This document shows positions 12,260 to 21,064 of a stretch of 64,000 nt of DNA, one piece after another; the first letter of the stretch is position 1, and every line of letters begins with the position of its first letter. This stretch comes from Fremontodendron californicum. Its lineage: Eukaryota > Streptophyta > Magnoliopsida > Malvales > Malvaceae. The DNA lies in assembly GCA_030761205.1 (NCBI GenBank), contig JAULJL010000035.1, forward strand, positions 13,658,001-13,722,000. Reading direction: 5' to 3'. The notes under the pieces were generated by a model. That model searched no databases and was not told where the DNA came from. It saw nothing but the letters and a program-made list of their open reading frames with translations. The translations under genes were made by a program, and so were the position numbers.

Positions 12260-13721
12260 TGATAACTCGTATAATTATATAGTTTTTAGTTATGTTTTAT
12301 TATTGTTTTGTGTCAAATACGAGTTATTATTGCTTAGTCTACTTATGTTTATGATCTTTTATATTTTTATGTAATTTGGTGTTTTTCATGAGTTTCTTTG
12401 AGTAATTTCAGATTACTAGGTTAAATCAAGAATTAAGGGCAAATCCAATTCAGTTCCAGTTCCGACACCTTTTACCATATCAGCTATATCTGGAGTTTCA
12501 CTGAAGCAATAAGGCTGACTTTTTTACAGTGCAAAGTTAAGAGGCATATCTATCTTTTTCATGTTTTACACTTCTTGAAATGGAGTCGTTTTCCCTACCG
12601 AAATCGACCATCAAGTTGGCTGATGTGCAATGACGTCTGTGCTGACCTGTTTTGGTATTTTGATCATATCTTCCGATCCACATGAGAAAATGATCTGATT
12701 CCAACGGCTATGGATCCGTAACTGATAGGGTCATATTTTTCTAGAAGACCATTTGATCAGATGGAGCCTCCAACATTGACAAAATCGACCATCAAGCTGG
12801 CTGATCAGAATTGTCATACAACATGACAAAAATTGTTAGAAAAATGCACCCACCTATTATACCTACCTTTGAAATTTATAAAGCTTGTCTCTTGTCATTT
12901 AGCTCTCCAAAATGTGTATAAATAGAGGGCCTTGGATGAGTATTAGGATACATTGATACATTGGTAGGATATTAGCCATTGTAATAAAATTCTCTAAGTT
13001 TTCTTTTTCTTTCCTTTCTCTAGTTTTCTTTTTCTTTATTTACTTATGCTTCTTACATTTCTTTTCATTTTATTCATATCTAGTATGTGTTGCTAATCAT
13101 ATTGTTGAGGTGATGAGGTGAAGCTCTTGGTAAATGCTAAGGTTAGTCTCTTAAACATGAGCTAAAATGAATCATCATTTATAAACACTAGTATAGATAA
13201 TATTTTCTTTTGGTTTAAAATCATACTTACAAAGTAGGGATCTTGATTCATTATTTACAAGGAAAATGGCACAGTAAATGCTTGGTTTCATAACCTTGAT
13301 TTGTTGTAGACATATACCTTGGCATAAGGAATGCTTGGACTCTTTTTATGAGTTTTGAGGACACCAAATGAACATAATATCATATGCTATGGACGTTGGA
13401 CAATTTGGACTGAATTGCTAAACCTTCCGATTGGAATCTCCCTTATGTGTGAATTTCAATTGTGTAATAAAACAAGATTAATCTTAGCATAACACCAAGA
13501 GTGGATTCTCTAACCTCAACATCTTTTCTTATTGTTTTTATATCTTGTTTAATTTCTTTGTTATTGATTCCCTAATATCTTGTTTATTTTCTTTTTCTTA
13601 TATAGTTATAAACTTATACTTACTAATACGCTTCCCTGTGGTTCGACCTCGGACACCCGAGAATTTATTACTTGAACATAACCTGCACTTGGGTTTACAA
13701 CTCTTAATTGAGTCTTCATCA
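12260..13721 (+). repeat. 5' LTR of the Athila-like LOG element
   Basis: 1462 bp, begins TGATAACTCG and ends CATCA. Nearly identical to 19603-21064. It contains a TATA-type promoter element TATAAATAGA near 12917-12926, which would start element transcription about 30 bp downstream. T/C-rich tracts near 13000-13040 may be part of the leader. Confidence 0.95.
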
Positions 13722-13727
13722 AGTTTT

Positions 13728-13745
13728 TGGCGCCGTTGCCGGGGA
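13728..13745 (+). other. Primer binding site, tRNA-Asp type
   Basis: TGGCGCCGTTGCCGGGGA matches the complement of the 3' end of plant tRNA-Asp(GTC) as I know it, six bases after the LTR end. Athila-group elements commonly use this primer. Confidence 0.85.
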
Positions 13746-13965
13746 GGCAATACTAAGTATATAAGTTTATAAGTATATTTATTTTTATTGGCTGGTTATA
13801 CCGCCTATATTTTCTATATATTTATATTTATATTGTATATTAACTTTGTTTTATTTTCATTGGCTGGTTATACCGCCTAATCTGTATATTAACTTTGTTT
13901 TATGCTTGTTTGGCGACGTGATTTTAGATCTCGTCGTTTAGTTAGATTTTATTGTGAAACTTTTT

Positions 13966-13974
13966 CAGGTAATC
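13966..13974 (+). promoter_or_regulatory. Predicted splice donor upstream of gag ATG
   Basis: CAG|GTAATC with the cut between 13968 and 13969, 26 bp before the gag start. It could pair with the acceptor at 17161 to skip gag-protease and bring the LOG ORF next to the leader. Prediction only. Confidence 0.4.
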
Positions 13975-13994
13975 TTTCTAATACAACTCCTACC

Positions 13995-16808
13995 ATGGCT
14001 GACAATGAAAGTGTTCATGCTGAAGATGAGAACAGACAAGTACGCACCATGCGTGACTACTTGCAACCAGCTCGAAGCTCATCACCCTCTTGTTTTATTT
14101 TTCCTATCAATGCAAACAACTTTCGTTTTAAACCAGGTATGATAGCTTTGCTTCCAAATTTCCATGGGTTAGAATCGGAAAGTGCTTACTCGTTTCTAAA
14201 AGACTTCGAAGATGTATGTGTCACCTTTAATGACCAACAATGTACAAATGAAATTGTCAAGCTAAAATTATTTCCTTTTTCTTTAAAAGATAAAGCAAAA
14301 ATTTGGCTTCATAATTTAAAACCAAGGTCAATTGGCACATGGCAAGAATTACAAACTGAGTTTCTAAAGAAATTTTTCCCAGCACATAAAACTACTGCTT
14401 TGAAAAGACAGATTCAAAATTTCAATCAAAATCAAAATGAAGCATTTTTTCAGTGCTGGGAGCGTTTTAAAGATTTGTTAAGTTCTTGTCCACATCATGG
14501 TTTTGAAAAATGGCGTCTTATTAGTTTCTTTTATGAAAGTTTAACTCCCGAAACTAAACAATTTGTTGAAACAATGTGTAACGGTGAGTTTCTAGAAAAA
14601 GAACCTGAAGAAGCCTTTGACTACCTAGACCATTTGGCAGATAACTCTCAAGCCTGGCACACAGATAATTCCTCTGAAAGTTCTAATAGATCTAATCTTG
14701 TTTCTAATAGAGGTAAATATCATTTTAGTCAAGAAGATGAGATAAAAGCTAAAGTAGCTAATTTGGCTAGAAAGATTGAAGCCATGGAACTTAGAGAAGT
14801 AAAAGAAGTCAAAACGGTTAAAAATGAAGAAAGTTGTGGAATTTGTGAAATCATGGGACACCCCACTTCTGAATGTCCAAACATTCCCATTCTTAAAGAA
14901 GCGTTGCATGATCAAGTAAATTCCATAAACACATTTAAAAAGCCTTTTCCTTCTCCTTACTCTAAAACGTATAACCCTGAATGGAGAAATCATCCCAACT
15001 TCAGTTGGCGGAATAATAATCATGTTCAGGTACCACAATCTCAAAAGCCGGGCAACACTTTTTCCTATCAACCTTCACGTGTACAAACCTTGGAAGAGAC
15101 ATTGCAAGCATTCATGCAAACACAAGCAAATGTGAATAACCAAACTTCACAGGACATCAATGAGATCAAAAACACCTTGTCCACATTGACAGCTTCATTA
15201 CGCACTCAAGAAACAGGTAAGTTTCCTGCTCAACCTCAGCCTAACCCTTCTACTCAATGTTTTGTTTCTTGCTCCAATGAAACTCAACAGGAAAATGCCA
15301 GTTCTATCACAACTCTTCGAAGTGGAAAGGCAATTGACAAAAACATTCCATCAAAAGACCAAGATCCTCCTTCCCCTTCGAAAAGTAATGGTAAGGATGA
15401 TGGTAAGTCTGAACTTCTTGAAAATTTGGACAAAGAAAAAGGTATGCATCATGCTCCTTTTCCTCAAAGGTTGCAAACAATAAAGAATTTGAATCAAAAT
15501 GTAGAAATTTATGAACTTTTCAAACAAGTTAAGATTAACATTCCTTTATTGGATGCAATCAAACAAGTTCCATCTTATGCTAAATTTTTGAAGGACATGT
15601 GCACATTTAAAAGGAAACATAATGTACAAAAGAAAGCATTTCTGACGGAAAGTGTGAGCTCAATCATTCAGCACCTTACTCCACCAAAATTCAAAGATCC
15701 TGGATATCCAACAATCTCATGCATCATTGGAAACACTAGAATAGAACGTGCATTGCTTGATCTTGGTGCTAGTGTTAATCTTTTGCCTTTTTCTGTTTAT
15801 CAACAGTTAGGTTTAGGTGAACTCAAGGAAACACCTGTTACACTTCAACTAGCTGATCGTTCTGTAAAAATTCCTCGAGGGATAGTTGAAGATGTTTTGG
15901 TTCAAATTGAAAATTTTTACTTCCCTGTTGATTTTATTGTTTTGGACACACATCCTGTTTCAAATCCAAATGTTCAAATTCCTGTTATATTAGGCCGTCC
16001 GTTTCTTGCAACTTCTAATGCTCTGATAAATTGCAGGAATGGTATTTTGAACATTTCTTTTGGAAATATGACTTTAGAATTAAATGTGTTCAACATTTGC
16101 AAGCAACCTGGTGATGATTCAGAAGTACATGAAGTGGATTTCATTGAAGAACTTGTTCATGAACATCTCACCACTACCACATTCCATGATCCTTTAGAAG
16201 CTTATTTAATTGAATGTGAGTTTGATAATGCTTCAGAAATTTCACTCACTGATTCTTTGTTAAATTCTTTTCAGGATAAGCATCGTTGGAAACAAAAGTT
16301 TGAGGAACTCCCATCACTCACAAATGTCACTGTACCATCAACTATTGAACCACCCAAGCTGGATTCAAAACCATTGCCATCCGAGCTAAAATATTCCTTT
16401 TTGGGTGAGAATGAAACTTTTCCAGTCATAATTTCTTCACATCTTGATGAACTACAAGAAGGTACAGGTAGAAGCACTTTTGCAAAGAAGCGACGAGCAA
16501 AGCGCATGAGTTCAAATTGCCACAAATGTGCACGATGGACGTGTAACGGTAAATGTCGTTCTATTGGGATTCCGTCCTCTAATCGAGATGATAAAATTGA
16601 ATTCATTAAGGATGGACTGAGTGAGGAGAATTTGGGTAATATCCAACTTTCTCTTGAGACGTATCCTAGTGGAGACGTACAAAGAGAAATTCTTGATTTA
16701 TGGCCGCAATTCCAAAGGGAATGGCAACATCTTGGGAATCTGATGTTAAAAGACCCTGTTTGCCAGCTTGTAAGAAAACTGGATGGGAAGCATATCCTCG
16801 ACTCATAG
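13995..16808 (+). CDS. Athila-like gag-protease polyprotein, no RT
   Basis: An intact ORF of 937 codons from ATG 13995; the frame is also open to an ATG at 13902, but a splice donor at 13969 and the MADNE start favour 13995. Numbering from 13902, residues about 85-235 are a retrotransposon gag domain (FYESLTPETKQFVETMCNG). C312-x2-C-x4-H-x4-C is a CCHC zinc knuckle (CGICEIMGHPTSEC). D620 starts the protease signature DLGASVNLLP, followed by VILGRPFLATSNALINC. The ORF keeps the short linker that precedes RT in relatives (LKYSFLGENETFPVIIS), then leaves the pol frame for a Cys-containing tail with C873-x2-C-x4-C-x3-C. It ends at TAG 16806; reading through would add 23 codons to TGA 16878. It would build virus-like particles and cleave Gag, but cannot copy or integrate RNA by itself. 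Confidence 0.9.
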   Translation: MADNESVHAEDENRQVRTMRDYLQPARSSSPSCFIFPINANNFRFKPGMIALLPNFHGLESESAYSFLKDFEDVCVTFNDQQCTNEIVKLKLFPFSLKDKAKIWLHNLKPRSIGTWQELQTEFLKKFFPAHKTTALKRQIQNFNQNQNEAFFQCWERFKDLLSSCPHHGFEKWRLISFFYESLTPETKQFVETMCNGEFLEKEPEEAFDYLDHLADNSQAWHTDNSSESSNRSNLVSNRGKYHFSQEDEIKAKVANLARKIEAMELREVKEVKTVKNEESCGICEIMGHPTSECPNIPILKEALHDQVNSINTFKKPFPSPYSKTYNPEWRNHPNFSWRNNNHVQVPQSQKPGNTFSYQPSRVQTLEETLQAFMQTQANVNNQTSQDINEIKNTLSTLTASLRTQETGKFPAQPQPNPSTQCFVSCSNETQQENASSITTLRSGKAIDKNIPSKDQDPPSPSKSNGKDDGKSELLENLDKEKGMHHAPFPQRLQTIKNLNQNVEIYELFKQVKINIPLLDAIKQVPSYAKFLKDMCTFKRKHNVQKKAFLTESVSSIIQHLTPPKFKDPGYPTISCIIGNTRIERALLDLGASVNLLPFSVYQQLGLGELKETPVTLQLADRSVKIPRGIVEDVLVQIENFYFPVDFIVLDTHPVSNPNVQIPVILGRPFLATSNALINCRNGILNISFGNMTLELNVFNICKQPGDDSEVHEVDFIEELVHEHLTTTTFHDPLEAYLIECEFDNASEISLTDSLLNSFQDKHRWKQKFEELPSLTNVTVPSTIEPPKLDSKPLPSELKYSFLGENETFPVIISSHLDELQEGTGRSTFAKKRRAKRMSSNCHKCARWTCNGKCRSIGIPSSNRDDKIEFIKDGLSEENLGNIQLSLETYPSGDVQREILDLWPQFQREWQHLGNLMLKDPVCQLVRKLDGKHILDS

Positions 16809-16974
16809 AAGGCGTTTAAGCCGTTTCTGGACGTAAAACCAGAGGAAGATGTGAGCCACAATCACAACTACAATAAATGACTTCTCAGCTTTTGGTTTGA
16901 TTTGCAATAACTTCATTTCGGTTTAATTTACGTGTTGTTCGATTTGTGTAATTATTCTCGTTTTTTTTTTTTTT
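16809..16974 (+). other. Possible readthrough extension and spacer before the LOG leader
   Basis: The frame of the gag-protease tail stays open for 23 codons after TAG 16806 and ends at TGA 16878. The extension is charged (contains KPFLDVKPEEDVSHNHN). This suggests the TAG may be either leaky or a recent loss of the tail's end. The spacer ends in a 14-T run before 16977. Confidence 0.35.
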
Positions 16975-17141
16975 TTGCATTGGTCTTTTACGGTTGATTT
17001 TTCTTCTCTTTTTGATTTTCTTCCTGAAATCACGCAAAAATCTTTTGTTAGGTTAACATTTTCTTCTGACAGGTCAAATACACTTTCGGCGACATTATTA
17101 CTCTTGTCTGATTCACTACTCAGTCCTCTATATATTACACC

Positions 17142-17162
17142 ATGTACTCATTCTCTTTCAGG
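17142..17162 (+). promoter_or_regulatory. Predicted splice acceptor just before LOG ATG
   Basis: ATTCTCTTTCAG|G, a pyrimidine-rich tract and AG at 17160-17161, 14 bp before the LOG ATG. A second possible acceptor, TTCTTCTGACAG, ends at 17072. With the donor at 13969 this would give an env-like spliced RNA. Prediction only. Confidence 0.4.
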
Positions 17163-17175
17163 CACTCGAAAAAAA

Positions 17176-17862
17176 ATGGAAAGTACTTTGTCCCAGCGCA
17201 TTGAAAAAATTTGTGTCTTTGGAGGTGCTTATCCAGAGAAAAATAACATATTCGCTGATGAAGCCATAAGAGTTGGAGTAATACTTGCCCAACAAAAGAT
17301 CCAGTTGATTTATGGAGGCGGTAGTACGGGTTTAATGGGAGCAGTCGCTACAGCAGCACACGCCGGAGGAAGTCCAGTTCTAGGAATCGTGCCAAAACTA
17401 TTCACAGATTTTTGTAGACCTACCATGGGTAAGGAAATACAAGTCTGGAGTATCCCTGAACGGATGACAATCATGTACCATTCTGCCGATGCATTCATTG
17501 TTTTACCAGGAGGTCTGGGTACATTGGAAGAAATAGCTTGCGTGGCTTCTTGGTCATCTTTGGTCACAAATAAGAAACCCATTGGTTTGCTTAATATTAA
17601 TGGTTTTTTTAGTAATTTGCTTTCATATTTAGATAATGCTGTGGAAAATGGATTCATGTTTTCAGAGGCAAGGAGAACCATAATTTCTGCTACAACCATT
17701 GAAGATTTACTCAAAAAGCTCCAAGCTTATGAGTATTTACCTGCTACGGTTGTTTCGCAAACGCTCGGAAAAAGAAAAAAGAGATATAGACAAGCAAGGA
17801 GTGGATTGCACTTTGTCTTTGTGACATTATCTAACATTTTGTTTGTTGTGTCTCAGTTATAA
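17176..17862 (+). CDS. LOG-like: LOG-family cytokinin riboside 5'-monophosphate phosphoribohydrolase inside retroelement
   Basis: 228 codons from ATG 17176. The frame is open from 16975, but the 67 upstream codons have no LOG similarity and contain splice-acceptor-like sequence. LOG enzymes release free, active cytokinin bases from riboside monophosphates in the cytosol. Visible family features: N-terminal ICVFGGAYPEKN, nucleotide-binding YGGGSTGLMG at about 45-54, Arg96 in PERM, and PGGLGTLEE at 111-119 with Glu119. The Arg-to-Glu spacing of 23 fits the family's catalytic pair. KPIGLLNINGFF follows at about 135. Differences from housekeeping plant LOGs are PGGL for PGGY and a Lys/Arg-rich C-terminal tail (GKRKKRYRQ) ending in a hydrophobic stretch. 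Plant LOG genes normally have several introns; this has none, as expected for capture through RNA. It follows the gag-protease ORF inside the same LTR pair. Activity is inferred, not shown. Confidence 0.88.
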   Translation: MESTLSQRIEKICVFGGAYPEKNNIFADEAIRVGVILAQQKIQLIYGGGSTGLMGAVATAAHAGGSPVLGIVPKLFTDFCRPTMGKEIQVWSIPERMTIMYHSADAFIVLPGGLGTLEEIACVASWSSLVTNKKPIGLLNINGFFSNLLSYLDNAVENGFMFSEARRTIISATTIEDLLKKLQAYEYLPATVVSQTLGKRKKRYRQARSGLHFVFVTLSNILFVVSQL

Positions 17863-19602
17863 TAAGTGGTTAGCAACCTCTGCAGGTAATATCTCCTAAA
17901 TTCTACCTTTAAAATTTGACATTGGGGACAATGTCATATTTTAGTAGGGGGTAAGGGACATATTTTGCTAATTTAAAAAAAAAATTTGTTGTGCTTTAAG
18001 ACATTTAGAAGTATTCATTCTGAACAAGGTCTGAGTAAGGGAGACTTGAGACATACCTTGTCAGTTTGATTTAATCTTCTTCTTCAAAAAAAAAAAAAAA
18101 AGCATGTTTAGACTTAGTGTGTTTTTAGTGTGTTTTAGTTACTTTTAATACAATGATGAGATATGAATTGCATAAGTCTAAAACAGATTTATTAGTGAGA
18201 AGATTTTCATGAGAATTGAGCTTGATGTCAACCTTTTTATGAGCCAATGTTAATATGATATGTTGATTGAGAAAGAAGCATGTTTAGACTTAATCTGACT
18301 TGTATAATCGTCCTTGTGAGTTTTTGAGTCTATAATGATTGATGCATTATACAAATCAATCTAATTTCTTTCTTGAGTGCTCTTATGATTACATGATTCT
18401 CTAGAACTTGCTTTAAACCGTTTGAGACTATATTGATACATGTGACAACATGAATATGATAGAGGCATTAGGATTATAACCAGAGCCAAACAGCCATCCA
18501 TTATTAATGTTCTAAGAGAACATCCCCACTAGTGAGCCAATTTGAGCCTACATTAAATATGCTATTTTATTGGTAACCAGAACTTACACCTAGCCTAAAT
18601 ATACTTATATCCTTACCCTTGTTCTAAACATGGATTATATATTTTGAGACATATTGCAAAAACAAGGGGTACTTTTTGAAAATTTGGGTTAGAACGAAAG
18701 ATAAGTGTGGGGGAAGAGAGAGGCAAAAGTCAAGAGAAAAAGAAAGGGATCATTGTCAAATACATTCCCATATTAAAAATAAAAAAAAAAATCTTCTCTT
18801 GAACTTCTAGTTAAAGTAAAGAAAAAGATGTTACAAAGTTGGTTAGAATGAAGCAAAGGCTCAACATGAATATTTAGCCTATGTGACTATGTACTTGTAA
18901 AGAGTTTTGAGAAATTTATTTGTATGATCTTATTATGTCTCTAAACTCTATGAACTCTTTGGAACCTTTGTGATATCTTTATCCTTTTGTTCTTTAACCA
19001 CATTATAACCCTTTGGCCCTATTACAACCTTGAATAAAGACCTCTTGATTTATGAAGTTGTATGATCTAAATAGTGGTGAATAGGTGGACAAGCAAGCAT
19101 ATGGTAGAAGTGTTTTCATGAGATTGATTGAGTGTAAACACTTTACCACTACTTTAAAGAGTGAAAATCATGAGAGTATCCCATGTGAGAGGTTGAGATT
19201 AAGTTGAATATGCACTATTTTGATTGAAATATGTTATGTTAATATTGGCTTAACTCATTTATTTACATTCAAGCATGAATTTTTGTGAAATTCTTTGAGC
19301 TATTGATTAGTTTATAAGACTTGTTCAAAGATTGTCTCTAATTTATATTGAAAGGATTAGGAGTAAATATTTTTAGTGTATGTAGTTTACTTATATTTTA
19401 GTTTTTCAATGTTTGTTGGTATCGTTCTAGCAAACCCTCACGAGACTAAACTCGTCCACTAGGGACACCTAGGGGTTTAAAGGCTTGTGTCACATGCTAA
19501 GTGCCACCGTGATTTCCTACGAAAATGGATTAGATTAGATTTTTTTATTTTATTTTTATTGAGTCGTTGCTAGGGACTAGCAACAATCTAAGTGTGGGGG
19601 TG
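17863..19602 (+). other. 3' internal region without coding capacity, with repeated PPT-like tracts
   Basis: No ORF of note over 1.7 kb. Three similar purine tracts occur: AGTAGGGGGTAAGGGA near 17941, AAGTGTGGGGGAAGAGAGAG near 18702, and AAGTGTGGGGG at 19590-19600 directly before the 3' LTR. The last is the functional position for plus-strand priming. A second CAG|GTAAT donor-like site lies at 17883-17889. The inverted copy at 62602-63852 matches the downstream 1.2 kb of this region. Confidence 0.75.
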
Positions 19603-21064
19603 TGATAACTCGTATAATTATATAGTTTTTAGTTATGTTTTATTATTGTTTTGTGTCAAATACGAGTTATTATTGCTTAGTCTACTTATGTTTATGATCT
19701 TTTATATTTTTATGTAATTTGGTGTTTTTCATGAGTTTCTTTGAGTAATTTCAGATTACTAGGTTAAATCAAGAATTAAGGGCAAATCCAATTCAGTTCC
19801 AGTTCCGACACCTTTTGCCATATCAGCTATATCTGGAGTTTCACTGAAGCAATAAGGCTGAATATTTTACAGTGCAAAGTTAAGAGGCATATCTATCTTT
19901 TTCATGTTTTACACTTCTTGAAACGGAGTCGTTTTCCCTACCGAAATCGACCATCAAGTTGGCTGATGTGCAATGACGTCTGTGCTGACCTGTTTTGGTA
20001 TTTTGACCATATCTTCCGATCCACATGAGCAAATGATCTGATTCCCACGGCTATGGATCCGTAACTGATAGGGGCATATTTTTCTAGAAGACCATTTGAT
20101 CAGATGGAGCCTCCAACATTGACCAAATCGACCATAAAGCTGTCTGATCAGAATTGTCATACAACATGACGAAAATTGTTAGAAAAATGCACCCACCTAT
20201 TATACCTACCTTTGAAATTTATAAAGCTTGTATCTTGTCATTTAGCTCTCCAAAATGTGTATAAATAGAGGGCCTTGGATGAGTATTAGGATACATTGAT
20301 ACATTGGTAGGATATTAGCCATTGTAATAAAATTCTCTAAGTTTTCTTTTTCTTTCCTTTCTCTAGTTTTCTTTTTCTTTATTTACTTATGCTTCTTACA
20401 TTTCTTTTCATTTTATTCATATCTAGTATGTGTTGCTAATCATATTGTTGAGGTGATGAGGTGAAGCTCTTGGTAAATGCTAAGGTTAGTCTCTTAAACA
20501 TGAGCTAAAATGAATCATCATTTATAAACACTAGTATAGATAATATTTTCTTTTGGTTTAAAATCATACTTACAAAGTAGGGATCTTGATTCATTATTGA
20601 CAAGGAAAATGGCACAGTAAATGCTTGGTTTCATAACCTTGATTTGTTGTAGACATATACCTTGGCATAAGGAATGCTTGGACTCTTTTTATGAGTTTTG
20701 AGGACACCAAATGAACATAATATCATATGCTATGGACGTTGGACAATTTGGACTGAATTGCTAAACCTTCCGATTGGAATCTCCCTTATGTGTGAATTTC
20801 AATTGTGTAATAAAACAAGATTAATCTTAGCATAACACCAAGAGTGGATTCTCTAACCTCAACATCTTTTCTTATTGTTTTTATATCTTGTTTAATTTCT
20901 TTGTTATTGATTCCCTAATATCTTGTTTATTTTCTTTTTCTTATATATTTATAAACTTATACTTACTAATACGCTTCCCTGTGGTTCGACCTCGGACACC
21001 CGAGAATTTATTACTTGAACATAACCTGCACTTGGGTTTACAACTCTTAATTGAGTCTCCATCA
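19603..21064 (+). repeat. 3' LTR of the Athila-like LOG element
   Basis: 1462 bp, same ends and length as 12260-13721, with about 16 single-base differences by eye and no indels. Followed by the target duplication TTGTC. Confidence 0.95.

Larger units (their letters stand above)
12260..21064 (+). mobile_element. Athila-like gag-protease LTR retrotransposon carrying a LOG gene
   Basis: A complete 8805-bp element. It is bounded by two 1462-bp LTRs and by a perfect 5-bp target duplication TTGTC (12255-12259 and 21065-21069). Removing it and one target copy joins the RNase H frame of the old gypsy element exactly. Behind the 5' LTR is a tRNA-Asp-type primer site, then a 937-codon gag-protease ORF, then an intact LOG-family ORF, then about 1.7 kb without coding capacity, and a polypurine tract before the 3' LTR. 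There is no RT, RNase H or integrase, so it must use enzymes in trans. The LTRs differ at about 16 positions by eye, roughly 1%, so the insertion is young. An inverted second copy lies at 61094-63852. Confidence 0.93.

Noticed and set aside
14625..15071. 148-codon minus-strand open frame
   Set aside because: Antisense shadow of the gag-protease ORF, with no recognisable protein.
16271..16861. 196-codon minus-strand open frame
   Set aside because: Antisense shadow of the gag-protease tail; composition follows the sense codons.
16975..17175. 67-codon N-terminal extension of the LOG ORF
   Set aside because: No LOG similarity, begins right after a T-run, and contains splice-acceptor-like tracts. 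LOG homology starts at ATG 17176.
17176..17862. Possibility that the third ORF is an env-like gene
   Set aside because: Position is env-like, but the sequence has LOG signatures (GGGSTGLMG, PGGLGTLEE) and no signal peptide or fusion/transmembrane arrangement.
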